Shown piece by piece: positions 33,311 to 44,133 of a stretch of 64,000 nucleotides of DNA. Below the pieces are notes generated by a model. It saw only the letters and a list, made by a program, of their open reading frames with translations, was not told the origin of the DNA and did no database searches. The DNA lies in NCBI GenBank assembly GCA_031002005.1, contig JARYHS010008074.1, positions 352,680,932-352,744,931 on the forward strand. Reading direction: 5' to 3'. The translations under genes and the position numbers were made by a program. The DNA is from Vandiemenella viatica (taxonomy: Eukaryota > Arthropoda > Insecta > Orthoptera > Morabidae). Each line of letters begins with the position of its first letter. Positions within the stretch are counted from its first letter, which is position 1.

Positions 33311-34795
33311 TCATTCCTTACAAAATGATGAATCACAATATGTTACCAACAGTTTTTCAATGTTTTCAGGGGTCAAAGATTTTCTGTTGTCAGACAAAAT
33401 TAGTTTATAAGCCGAAAATGATCGTTCCACGTCAACGGACGTTATTGGGCAATACTTGTACGATGGTGCTGACTGTTCGGAACATTCATCTGGCAAAGAT
33501 TGTGTGGTTCCACTTAAATACGTATTAATTGATTGAATCTTTTGCAGACCTGGGTTTGAGTCTAACACCCTGCTGAGTTTAGATTTAACTTTTTCTCCAA
33601 TTTCACCAGGGACGGCATTTAAAGAAGAAATTGTTTTGTGAAGCAACTGAATAGACTCGTGAAGGGGTGCACCGCTAGTTTCTAGACCCTTAATAGCATT
33701 AGAAAGTGACGAATAGTGTACATGGATGAAATTGATATCTCGATATACAGTATCACAATCAAATGCGCACTTTGCTTCACGAACACACGCAGCACGATCG
33801 TCATGACCAATACTTGTAACCACATCTTTCACTTGATGAAAGTTCTCCTGGTAGAACAGCACTGCAGACAACCAAGTTCCCCATCTAGTGAGAACAGGTT
33901 CCGGTGGAAGAGGAACCTCAGGCAGACGATCCTTATAAAACTGTACACGCGCTGGTGCTTTTAGGAACACTTTTTTTCCACTTGAAATTACTTTGTTAAC
34001 TGAAGGAAATAGAGAACGTATCTCTTCTGCAATGCGATGTAATCCATGCGCCAAACATGTAACATGGATCAGATTGGGGAAAAACACTCGAAGCGACTGA
34101 CCAGCTTTTAACATATATGAAGCTGCGTCTGTGATTAAAACACGCACCTTGTAACAATCACTCTCCGATTCAGTAGGCCACAGAAGTCGCAGGGAATCGT
34201 TTATAAATCTTGCAATTGTACTGTGGTTGGTTTTCTCTAACACTTTGGTTGAAAGTAAATGTGGTTTTCCGGGTTCTTCTTGACATAGTTTGCCCACTAT
34301 AAAGTTCGCTACGTATCGGCCACATGAATCGGTTGTTTCATCTACCGATATCCAGACACAGTTCCCTCCTATGTCAGACCGAATTGAATCCAGGACAGAA
34401 TCGTGTAGAGAGAGCAAATAATTTTTCCTGAGGGTGGATTCATCCGGTATCCTTTGATTAACACAATACTTTTGAAGAAATGCTCGTAGATCTGGATTAT
34501 TCAATTTATGCAGCGGGATATTGCTGCATACAAAAGCCTTACACAGGTCAGCAGAGAATGTATTAACAGACCGTGATACCTGAGTTAAAAGTAGCTGTTG
34601 CGTGTTCCTATTCTTTTCTTTTGACCTGAGATGTACAGCTGTTTTAGAATGCTGTTCAAGTTGAAATTTTTTCTCACATTTTATATTCTTCTCACATACT
34701 TGACAGTACACAACTTCACCGTCACTAGAATAGTCACTGTTGCCTGAAATCCACTGCTTAATTAAAACTGATCTTGTGCATTTTTCTTTAGGCAT
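33311..34795 (-). CDS. hAT transposase (family related to CGGBP1), 494 aa
   Basis: A DDE transposase that would excise and reinsert the hAT element in the nucleus. The ATG at 34793-34795 is the first methionine. The open frame continues upstream to 34831 only through a GTG. Residues about 31-55 form a BED-type zinc finger, C-x2-C-x14-H-x5-H (C31, C34, H49, H55), for DNA binding. The catalytic core shows ISVDETTD (Asp about 152), LITDAAS (Asp about 223) and the hAT-typical CLAH pair (C247, H250), then TRWGTW. Near the C-terminus, [12 protein letters not shown] provides the expected Glu (about 457) at the start of the hAT dimerisation domain (through [14 protein letters not shown]). No stop, frameshift or intron interrupts it. 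It is somewhat shorter than many hAT transposases, which suggests a small insertion domain. The CGGBP1 relationship rests on recognised motifs, without a database search. The flanking TIRs and TSDs show it is part of the transposon rather than a host gene. Confidence 0.92.
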   Translation of the reverse strand: MPKEKCTRSVLIKQWISGNSDYSSDGEVVYCQVCEKNIKCEKKFQLEQHSKTAVHLRSKEKNRNTQQLLLTQVSRSVNTFSADLCKAFVCSNIPLHKLNNPDLRAFLQKYCVNQRIPDESTLRKNYLLSLHDSVLDSIRSDIGGNCVWISVDETTDSCGRYVANFIVGKLCQEEPGKPHLLSTKVLEKTNHSTIARFINDSLRLLWPTESESDCYKVRVLITDAASYMLKAGQSLRVFFPNLIHVTCLAHGLHRIAEEIRSLFPSVNKVISSGKKVFLKAPARVQFYKDRLPEVPLPPEPVLTRWGTWLSAVLFYQENFHQVKDVVTSIGHDDRAACVREAKCAFDCDTVYRDINFIHVHYSSLSNAIKGLETSGAPLHESIQLLHKTISSLNAVPGEIGEKVKSKLSRVLDSNPGLQKIQSINTYLSGTTQSLPDECSEQSAPSYKYCPITSVDVERSFSAYKLILSDNRKSLTPENIEKLLVTYCDSSFCKE

Positions 34796-35516
34796 TTTTG
34801 GAGTCAGATTAAAGAAACTTAATCTTAGCACACGAACACTCCTGTCAACACAAACTTTGAGAGGCTACTGTTTTTGGAAAGGAATGTACACGTCCCTTTA
34901 AAAGTACGAATCCCTCAGGTCTGGAAGCCAGGAATCTGTTCTCAGGAAAACTGGCTCGTACCGCAATTAGGGGAATATTCCCGAAAAGATTAAAGAAAAT
35001 CGCTGGCCTTCCCGGTAGTTGTCGCACGAATAAACACACTGGTAGATAACGAATATTCCAAGTGGGGGTAAATACTTGTGACTGTCGTCTCCTCAAACAA
35101 GAATTTGCCGCCTGAGGGAGAATAGAGCTATTCTTTGATTTTGCCGACCCCACCCGCCCTTCCCGTGAATGTTACCGCTCAGGGCAGTAGAGAAGGTCGC
35201 CGCCACACAAATTTTCCATTTGCAGCACCTCCAAACATGTCACTGTGTGAGTTTGGATAAGGTAGAAAATTCTCTACATGTGAATGCCAGTACAAAAAAA
35301 TCCTGTTTACTCCAAGAATTTAACTTACTTGTTGCGGTTGCCAAGGATGTCCAACATACAGGTACATTAGGCTTTACAGTTTCTTCAGAAGTATCGGATA
35401 TTCAGTTATGAGATGAAATAAAAGCTAAAATATGCACATATCCATAAAATATGCACTAACCCTCAAAATATGCATTTGCATATGCGCATATGCTTTTTTG
35501 AAAAATCCGGGCCCTA

Positions 35517-35524
35517 GTAATAAG
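35517..35524. repeat. 8-bp target site duplication of the hAT element (right)
   Basis: GTAATAAG, identical to the left duplication. Confidence 0.95.
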
Positions 35525-35559
35525 TTACCTTGCCGCGCTAACCCTAGTAAATATATGCG

Positions 35560-35770
35560 AGGGCATAAAACGGGCAGCGGTGGGGTGGTCGTGGGTCCAT
35601 TAGGATCGCCAATAAAGCTGCGCGTTATTACAAAACGCGCACTGGCCATTACCGCATCCCTGGTCAGCGGGATTGTAAAACAGTTGGCGTGGCCGATAAG
35701 GGACGAGTTACTGCTCACGCCGTCAAGGGGAACTGGCCAGGCGTTATTAATTAGCGACACCCCAGGTACC
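35560..35770. promoter_or_regulatory. GC-rich block with homeodomain-like sites, candidate conserved regulatory element
   Basis: Unlike its AT-rich neighbours, this block mixes high complexity with CpG. It contains ATTAGGATCGCCAATAAAGC, an inverted GCGCGTT-ATTACAAA-ACGCGC and GGCGTTATTAATTAGC. TAAT/ATTA cores and AATAAA/TTTAC-like motifs recur. Two long frames (35425-35760 minus, 35432-35800 plus) overlap antiparallel and have no domain, so coding is unlikely. The hAT element inserted 36 bp away. The regulatory reading is inferred from composition alone. Confidence 0.4.
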
Positions 35771-35799
35771 TGCTGGAGACCGACACTCGATAACTACTA

Positions 35800-38370
35800 A
35801 GAGGGTAAATTCGAATAAGAATTATGTATTAAGGAGTATTAAGGAGTATTACGGGAAGGACAGGCAGCCTGAAATCAGAAATGGGTGCAAAATTGGTTGA
35901 GGTCTGTGATGAGAAATTTTTCCAAATTACAGTATAACTTGTTTTGGAACATCTTAGGACTATTTCGCCAGAGGGACATGGCCAAGTTCTGAAGTTGGAT
36001 TCTCCACACAGTGAGTGTACTGTCGAAGCACTTGTAATATCCGACGTGATATAAACTGCCATGCTCCCAAAGCATGACTAATGTTCAGCTCAACTGAGTG
36101 AAGAGGACCTAATGACGCACGGGGTGTTAACTTAATGTTCAAGCAGATCAGGTTGTCAGGTAACTACGGTAGAACTAATGAATATGAAATCATATGTTGA
36201 TATGTGAGGTGTATGGCTACGGCTTATGTGTGTAGATAATTAAATTGGCTAGCCTGTAAGCTAGACTGTAATATGATGGATACCGTTCACCTTAGCAAAG
36301 AGTATTGTTATGGCGAGAGAGTAAGTTGAATCCGGGGACTGAAGTATGTTATAATGTTAACGGGAAGTACAGTGGAATTATGACGACTGGAGTGTAGTAG
36401 TCGATTAATAATTTTGAATTTCAATAACTTCTTGTAAGGAAAGGAACGAAGTAAAATATAACATTGTACCTTAATGACGGTATGTATCTAAAATGTTCTA
36501 TTATCCATCAATTTATAATTAAAATCTGAAGCAGGGTAGAAAGCGATTTCATGTTTGGGGTTGACAGGATAAATATACGGAAATTCACTAATTTCAGATT
36601 TTTCTCATGATTTCTTTGTACAATATTTCGTTTTCTACAACTACAGGAGGTACTTGAGAGTTTCAGTAATCTTCAGTGATTGACAGAATCGGTGAAATTT
36701 CCATATGCATAACTTCCAAGCTAAGAACAGTACCAAAACAAATTTGTTTGCTAAGCTCACTGATACACACGCATAATAGCACATTTTAGGCATATAACGT
36801 TATCCTGGCTGAAGATATGAAGGTACAAAGATGCCATCCATGTCTTCTAGAAAAGCGAAGACAGTGTCTTCTTCATTACTTGCCGGGCGCAATGCCATAT
36901 GCCCAGTTCTGTAAGAGGAAATTTAATATAACTGATTTCGACATACACACAAAAGTATGAAAGAACAGCAGTTTTCGTGAATTATTATACGTATTCAAAC
37001 TACTAAATTAATAGTCGATGAAACGAACGAAGCACTAGTGCAGTGTTCTACTGGCGGAGCACGTTGACTGCTAGATCACCGTCTCGTACAGAGGTTATTT
37101 GCATTTTTTAGGTACCAGTAGCAAGTATTGAACTTAAAAATACTCTCATGTGGAAAGCTATTAGTTTTGGACAGTGCATATATTTAAGAAAATTATTCCT
37201 TCCTTCACGCTCAAACCGATCCGACCTAAGGTCTCTGTAGTCGGTACTTAACAAAAATAGATTTTCTTTAAAACATGCGGCGATTCCCAACGCGTGGCTT
37301 TCCACACGGTTTTTTTTTCAGGTGTTCGGAATAACAGTGCTAAATTTTATTGAAATGTGTGGCAAAGTTCTTCTCATTTTGTCAGTTTTCCTAGAGGATT
37401 AGCAGATTTTATGAGCAATCGAAGATGCGCTCGTGCGCAAAGGGAAGTAATTACCTGCTTCGAATCGAGCTGTCATGCGTACTAAGCTCTCTCCTGGCTT
37501 TATCTATAAGTGAATAACACCAAAGAAAAATATCCTTGATGAAAATCAAATATCGAGTGTTACTTCTCAGTATAGTAACGTTTTGTGTACATTGTTTTGA
37601 CAACAGCACATAGAGTAAGGTTTTACTGTATCATCTCATTTTCGTTTTCTCCCAGTTCCAAACTACTGTTGCTCAAGCGTTTCCCGAGTCGTATAAAAGA
37701 TATATATCTTCTATTGAGAGATCTGTAAAGAACTGCGTCTGAGGCAAGAATGAAACCTCAGTTCGGTTTCCACTCACAAGAATGTCCGGAGACTTTCCAC
37801 GTAACCGCCAAATGGTGTCGATACAACATACATCGTTCGGTATTCATTGTTCAAGCAGATAAGTAAGCCCTATAACACCCTTCTATTGTTCATTGATCGA
37901 CTGATTTATTGGTACACCCTTCGTAATTCACTACATTCACTAGATTTTTTTGCTAGTGAAACAAAAATAACTACAGGACATGGGCGACTACGGTACCTAC
38001 GTAACTGGTTATATTTGTACTGACGAGGAAAAAATATATCACACGGATGGGGTTTTCTCGCGGTCATGTTAATCTTACAGAGTTAGCACAGAAGCATGTT
38101 CATCAACGCAGAACAGGATGGAAGTTACCAGGAATAATTAGCGTCTGCATGGCTAGTGTAACACGGAGAAGACTGTTAGCAAGTAAGCCTCAGCCTGCCT
38201 TATAGAACGTAACTGGTACAGATTTGGAGAAACTTCGAAAAAGAATGGAAAACACATTCTAACGCATTTCCTAGCGAACGTCATGCTGAAACTAACCTCT
38301 CGCCTGTAGGCTCATTTACTGCATGATCTCATCTGTATATATGAAGAATAATCTGTCAGTGGTTACAGCT
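35800..38370. other. spacer of 2.6 kb, nothing recognised
   Basis: A small local direct repeat, AAGGAGTATT, occurs at 35830-35850. Frames at 35829-36142 (minus, overlapping) and 37108-37305 have no recognised domain. Confidence 0.5.
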
Positions 38371-38379
38371 GGCAACGTT

Positions 38380-38660
38380 CCCGCGTACCGCACCGAATCG
38401 GCGTTGATTGGAAGCCCATGCTGGCAGCTGGTCCAACAAGTGGAGCAATGCCACCGAGCAGAGGTCATCAGTCAGATCTGCTATTACCCGCGAAGAACAA
38501 AGGACGGCAGGAAATCTGTTGCAACTTGGCACATACACACACTCGCACATGCCCCGCATTAGCATTGAATGCCGCCTGCCCGAGTCGTACCAACCTTGGC
38601 CGCTCCTGCTCTAGCTCTGTTCCCTTTCGAAGCCTGATTTAATACATTTGGCCGGGCTGT
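38380..38660. promoter_or_regulatory. GC- and CpG-rich island
   Basis: CGTTCCCGCGTACCGCACCG, GCCGCTCCTGCTCTAGC and similar stretches form a GC-rich island. Four overlapping short frames on both strands give no recognisable protein. It is a candidate promoter or conserved element. No splice-linked exon could be shown. Confidence 0.3.
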
Positions 38661-40480
38661 TACAGCGGCATCTGCTTGCGTAACACGAACTTTCGGTTTT
38701 CTGCGGTTGCTCGGCCACAAGCGATAAATACGCGATGCCTTTCTTCCTTTTCTCTACGGATGAACGGTCATCGTCGGAGACACTTGACCAGGGTTCAACT
38801 TGGTGTATTTGGAGCAGCCATGGTAATTGTTTACGACGATGAAAAAAGCGTGACGTATGAGCACTAAAAGGTTAGCCATGTCGCGTGAATTCACTTAACT
38901 CTGGCCCAGGGACTTCCGCTGCCGGAGGGGAAAAGCTACCGCAGCAGCACGCACGAAGCAGCGGAACAGTGGCAGTCTGGTCGATTACGCCATCGTTGTT
39001 TATGTGAAGCCATCCGTGATTTTACACCAGGACCGGTGTTATGGAGCGCAGGCACAGAAGAGGAGTACAAATATCGGGGAGAAAACTTTTCGGTATTTCC
39101 GGAAGCGTGAAAAAGAACACATTTTATTCTTCGATAGATTCCCAGCATGATGGAGAATATAGGTACTGCTATAGTTCATTTAATGTTAAATGCGCCCTTT
39201 GACACATATTTTCTTTATGCATATACAAGGCAGTGTTTAATATAGCTGTGGCACACACGATATAGCGTTTCATGTAACAATGATAATTTCATCAGTAAGG
39301 ACAGTTAAATCGAGCATTGGTTCATCAGCTCTGGAAGGGAGCCTCGTAAGGAGCCACGCAAAATGAGGCGTATTCGGGAGAGCTCTTAAGAATGCGTGGC
39401 AGTTTTATTTACCACCGATATCAGAGTTTACCCTCAGCTACAAATGTCAACACATCGCAACAGGAATGTTTATCTTGGCTACGAGTATTCTTCGTAGAAA
39501 GATCACTTGGGAGGATAAAAAACAAGAAAATCAAATCCATTACGGTACCTATCTGATGAAGCAAGTAAGTCTGGGTGCTTATAGATGATATTAGAATCCG
39601 CCGTCGTGGTCATTCAGTGCACTTCGCCTGCATAACAGTGAAGACAATGTTATTAAATAAGGTGTTGGGGGACGGTTTTATTGACAAAAGTTAGTTAGTT
39701 TCAACGCATATTCAACAATTTTTTCCAGCAGCTACTAGCTCTCGAAGACAATATTAAACTCACCTTAGATATCGTAGGGACAGGACCTTCACAGGTATTA
39801 TACTTTTTTGCAAAGGAACTACGTCTTTGGCAATAAGTTTGAGAAACACAGCTGTCTGATTTAGTGTGAAAATGATCAATGCAATTAGTGTGAGAACTGG
39901 AGAAAATACTGCTTGAATTGAAATGTGAATGTCCGCGATCGTTGCGCGTGCTGACTTCAGAACTCCAATCTGACAATGCATGTGCGCTTAATATGACTAG
40001 CCGACTGTAATGGATTTTTTATATCCAGAAATTCGTTAATAACTAAGAAGGTGTAAATTCGTGGCCAAACAAATCATTATTGCATGTCTGTTGTTGAACA
40101 AATAGATTGAATATATTGCAATGAATGTATGATGCATTTAGAAACACTGCATCGTCCACATCACTAAAAAGAGATTGATTACGGAGCCTGGGGTGAGTGG
40201 TGCTTGAACTTTCACAACGCTCTAAACTGTAATAATACAGGACTAAAAGATTTTAGTTGAGTAAGTTGTAAAACATAAAACACTCTCTCAAACTTTGCGA
40301 GTTTCTCCTACTGATGTTACCTGCCGGAGGAAATTTGGTTCTCCTCTTTTGGAATCCACGGCACATTCATACTCGTACATGGAAGGAAAATGGCTGCAAA
40401 ATCGACAGCATTTAGAAAATATATTGCAGAGTTTTGTAAGACAGCTGATGAGAGGAGTTTTAGGAACAAAGTGGTCGGTG
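38661..40480. other. spacer, nothing recognised
   Basis: The first 450 bp remain moderately GC-rich (to about 39110). Frames at 38936-39148 and 39701-39981 lack domains. No repeats shared with other parts of the window. Confidence 0.45.
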
Positions 40481-40494
40481 GATTTGTATTGACC

Positions 40495-40650
40495 TCTCTC
40501 CTGTATAGCGACGTCCGTCAGTGGGTTGGTCTGGCGCCGTCGGGCTGCCACAGCAAGTGTTATCTGGACGGCGCGACCTCAGCGGCCACAACACTACTCG
40601 TCAGCTGGCGCCTGTATGCAGCTGTTAACCCCTTCAGTCCTCTCCTCACT
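40495..40650. promoter_or_regulatory. GC-rich island next to the nested element
   Basis: GGTCTGGCGCCGTCGGGCTG and GACGGCGCGACCTCAGCGGC lie just outside the hAT-type element that begins at 40667. It is part of a 132-codon frame (40390-40788) that runs into the element and shows no domain, so it is not called as a gene. Confidence 0.3.
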
Positions 40651-41199
40651 GCTATTCACTCGCAACTAAGGATTGCAATCCCGCAGTGTTTTCAATCCCG
40701 CGGGATCCGCGCGGGATTTGCGCCAATCCCGCGGGATTCGAGTGGGATTGGCGCAAACAGTTTTTTAACGCTTATATTTAAAACATAGTTACTTAAAACG
40801 TTAATAAATTAAATAATAAATAAATTAATAAATCAATTTTAATGTTAAATATAAAAATTATTAGTTAACAATATTTTAATATGCAAAATGATATTAAAAC
40901 TTTTTAGCATGTCTCAAGTACATTTCGAGATTTTACATTTTTGTTTTTTAATCTAAACCAATTTTTAAATCTATATAATAAAAGTGAATCGCCAAATGTG
41001 TTGCTAAGCGCAAAAATCGAGAACGGCTTGACCAGTTCAGCTAATTTTTTTTTATATTTTCTTTAAGGTACAAGGAAGGTTCTTATGGAGAGAAAACACG
41101 TAAAAATTGCGAGGAAAATAGTAAAAACAACACTTTTCCCATACAAACCAGTCAATCAAAACAAAACAAAGGCGCTTTAGGATTATCTTTGGTATGCCT

Positions 41200-42200
41200 T
41201 TAAGTTGATTAGGCTGTATGGATATTAATCTGTGCCTGTCCAAAATAAAGTTCGAAGAAAAAAAAAGGGTTTGCGTGTCATCAACGAAAATAATATTACT
41301 GCCAATCAATCAAAACAAAGGCGCTTTAGATTATCTTTTGAATTGGAAAATGATCGATCTGGAGAAATATTTTCAAAACAACTCTTTGACATTGGTATTG
41401 GAAAAATCCCTGTAGACTTTTTGACTGGTTGCATTATATTTCCTGTAAATTTTTGTCAGTTTACTGACTCAAAAACCGAGCTTATTCAAAATGTGTTCCC
41501 AAACGTAGCTCAAAATTAAAGAGATCATTTTTTGTTGAGCGAACGAGCTATATTAGCAGCAAAAAACACGAATGTAAATGAAATAAATTTCAAAATTCAA
41601 AATTAAATTGCCGGTGAATTAAGTTCATACAAATCAGTTGACTGCGCAACTAACTAAGATGATGTCGTCAACTATCCATCAGAATTTTTGAACTCACTGG
41701 ATTTGCCAGCATTGTCGCCTCATAATCTTAATTAAAAGTAGGATAGGTGCTCATAATGTTGCGAAATAACAACCAACCGCGTCTTTGTAACAGCACACGG
41801 CTATCGGTGAATAAATTACTGAACAATATGATCGAAGCAACCATTCTAAAGGTAAAATATAAGGTAGAAGATGTGTTGATACCTTGAATCCCAATGGTAC
41901 CAACTGACATACCATTTGAATTTCAACGACTCCAATTTCCAGTGAGGCTTGCTTTCGCTATGACCATAAATAAATCCTAGGCTCAGTCGTTGAGTATTTG
42001 CGGTGTTAATCTTGAAAACCCATGCTTCTCTCATGGACAGTTGTATGTTGCCTGCTCCCGCGTTGGAAAACCGTCAGCTTTATTTGTTTATGCGTCAGGT
42101 AATCAAACAAAAAATATCGTATACCATAAAGCATTACAATAAAAATATCATCACATTATTATTAACGTCTTGGAGTGTACGAAATAGAAATTTTTTGTAA
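41200..42200 (+). pseudogene. Helitron PIF1-like helicase, C-terminal remnant
   Basis: A broken plus-strand frame gives FELENDRSGEIFSKQ, GKIPVDFLTG, TELIQNVFPNV, 'LPALSPHNL'-like, then FEFQRLQFPVRLAFAMTINK (SF1B helicase motif V-type TINKSQG, interrupted by TAG right after INKS) and GQLYVACSRVGKPS (motif VI, about 42037-42078). This is the order at the C-terminus of Rep/helicase proteins of animal Helitrons. Several stops and frameshifts occur. The Rep nuclease domain and Walker motifs are absent. Confidence 0.82.
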
Positions 42201-42300
42201 GTAATCGTTATTTCTTATTGAGACATTAAATCAATAAATAAAGTGATCACTCTGAAATGAGTTTTATTTATTTATTTTCTCTATTGGACTACGACAGGTC

Positions 42301-42779
42301 CATGGGCGTATCCAGCGAGGGGCTGTTGCCCCCTCCCCCCTCTAGAAGAAAAATTATGTTGCCTTCAGTACGCTTCGACGAATGAAGAACTCAGGAGCAC
42401 TTTGTGAGAGGAAAAAATTGACTGGATTATGTCTGATGAGTGTGCATCGAAATTTCATCATTGACCACCATGCGATATTGAGAAACAAAGTTATTGAAAA
42501 ATTTTCTAAGAATCTGAGACGACTAATGTTTACATAAACTATAACTGAGTTACGATCTTAATTTACTACATAGTAGGTCCTTAGATTAAGTGGTTGGATT
42601 ACTATATTAATCAATAATAAAAAATAGTTTCCTCAATACGTTTGAGTTTCATTTTGTAAGAAATCGTCATATTTCAGTCCCCCACCCCACTTCCTCGAAA
42701 CCAATATGAGTTACCCCCTTCCCACCCACCCTTAGATCAAATCTGGCCCCCTCTAGTTCTGATCCTGGATACGCCCTTG
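42301..42779. mobile_element. 479-bp hAT-type MITE inserted in the Helitron
   Basis: The left end CATGGGCGTATCCAG and the inverted right end CAAGGGCGTATCCAG are TIRs. GACAGGTC (42293-42300) and GACAGGCC (42780-42787) are 8-bp duplications with one mismatch. C-rich blocks follow each end (CCCCCTCCCCCCTCT at about 42330, and the 42675-42750 block). There is no coding capacity. It interrupts the Helitron 3' region, so it is the youngest layer of the nest. Confidence 0.9.
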
Positions 42780-43839
42780 GACAGGCCAGTAACTTTTGAC
42801 AGAAAGAAATCTATCGGGGCAGCTAGTAAATAATAAAAAAGGGAAAATATTCAGTGTTAGGTCATATTATGTGCCTTACAATACATCACATGAATTTAAA
42901 AACATGGTTTGCTTAGTGGCCAAGTTACAAGAGTTTTTTTTTTTAAATTCTAAATAAACGTTCGATAACACCGAGAGAAAGCATTCCATTTCACAAAGTG
43001 AAGTGAATATATTCTGTAAAGTGTAAACTTGGCTCAGAACAAGATCTCATAACTTTTTGTCACGAGACTTGGCTTTTTTTTTACAAAAATTGTTTTTGTG
43101 GGATTCATTATTATATCTCCTGATTCCTTGATTGATCTTACAGTTGATTCAATGTTATTAAAGGAAACTACTCACCAACACTTAAACTGTCAAGTATTTC
43201 AATTTTACATATGTGGCGTAACGACGTTTTAAAAGTGGAAATTATTACTTTTAAGTAAGAAAGGAGACTTTCTTGGCGAATGACTGCAGTGAAGTTTTCA
43301 TAGGTTGTATCTCAGGATTTCATTGTAAAAACACGAGATTTCACACTTGAGGGAGACGGCGGAGGCAGCCCTCGAAATATGTTGTTCCTACAATACAATT
43401 CGTCGATACACCCGTGAAAATTTCATTATAACTTTTTTGCCTTTAGTCGAAATAATAACAAGGAGAAGAGGCATCAATCTATAGCCTGAGACACATGTAA
43501 ACAGGTGGCTTTCGTCAAAGAAACGCATTGAGGCAGCGGCCAAAACAGCAATAAGTCAAAGGATATACAATTGCCTTTTGATCGCTGCTAAATAAATAAG
43601 TATGCGATAAAAATTACGTTAACATTAGTTTCCTACCAACGAATAATCAAATTTTCAACCGCAAAAAAGGAAATTGTCACAATTGCTTTATCTGCAAATA
43701 CAGAAAATGGGAATAATGAAACCGTGAATAAAAAGCTGTAACTTTGCAGTTCAGATAACCTTTGCAACATATAAAAAATAATTATGTAGTTACAAAATCG
43801 TACTAAATACGCAACATAACTCAAATTACAGAAATGTGT

Positions 43840-43876
43840 AATCGAAAATGAATACTTAACGTATTCATTTTCGATT
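43840..43876. repeat. perfect 16-bp inverted repeat (hairpin), 5-base loop
   Basis: AATCGAAAATGAATAC, loop TTAAC, then the exact complement GTATTCATTTTCGATT. It lies in the right part of the hAT-type element, about 250 bp from its end. Confidence 0.95.
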
Positions 43877-44133
43877 ATTCGTGTATCTATTTACTTACGA
43901 ATGACGAAGTTTGAAAAAACAAACGTTTGTTCACACGCGCCAAATGCCATCTGGAAGGGTAGAGGCAAACAGTGCAATACATCCGATAGAGACAGAGTGG
44001 GGCAGCGAGTCACCCTGACATGCGTTTTATCCGCATTTTGAGGATTGCGGATCCGCTTAATTTTGTGCGGGATCCGCCAGACTGTCTAATGATGCGGGAT
44101 TCCGCTTTGTGGATTGCAATCCCTACTCGCTAC

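Larger units (their letters stand above)
33084..35516 (-). mobile_element. complete 2433-bp hAT transposon
   Basis: It begins TAGGGCCCGGAT and ends with the inverted copy ATCCGGGCCCTA, with identical 8-bp GTAATAAG duplications outside. Both subterminal regions carry many TATGCA/ATATGCAC motifs in direct and inverted orientation, likely transposase binding sites. The left side also has five 21-bp tandem units. One uninterrupted transposase gene lies on the minus strand (ATG 34795, stop 33311). Every structural part expected for an autonomous element is present. Activity cannot be judged from one copy. Confidence 0.95.
40970..42826 (+). mobile_element. Helitron derivative nested in the hAT-type element
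   Basis: It starts TCTATATAATAAAAGTGAAT (TC at 40970-40971, after a host A) and ends in GGGGCAGCTAG (CTAG at 42823-42826, followed by host T). This is the A/T insertion site and 5'-TC...CTAG-3' ends known for Helitrons, with no target duplication. The interior retains only the C-terminal part of the helicase, so it is an internal deletion derivative. A 479-bp MITE later inserted near its 3' end. Confidence 0.85.
40667..44125. mobile_element. hAT-type element, 3459 bp, hosting a nested Helitron
   Basis: The ends TAAGGATTGCAATCC (40667) and the inverted TAGGGATTGCAATCC ending at 44125 form TIRs. CTCGCAAC (40659-40666) and CTCGCTAC (44126-44133) are 8-bp duplications differing at one base, with the hAT pattern xTxxxxAx. 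Both subterminal regions are filled with GCGGGAT/ATCCCGC motifs, including a 14-bp palindrome AATCCCGCGGGATT (40725-40738), in contrast to the AT-rich interior. After removing the nested Helitron (40970-42826), about 1.6 kb remain. No transposase frame was recognised, so it is probably non-autonomous. Confidence 0.88.

Noticed and set aside
33311..34831. Domesticated host CGGBP1-like gene
   Set aside because: Perfect TIRs and identical 8-bp duplications enclose the frame, so it belongs to a transposon. Evidence for host function would need conservation data.
34845..35153. 102-codon minus-strand frame upstream of the transposase as an extra exon
   Set aside because: No domain, no splice evidence. 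It lies in the 5' region of the hAT element.
35425..35800. 111- and 122-codon antiparallel frames as genes
   Set aside because: They overlap each other on opposite strands, partly within the hAT end, and resemble no known protein. GC-rich DNA readily opens both strands.
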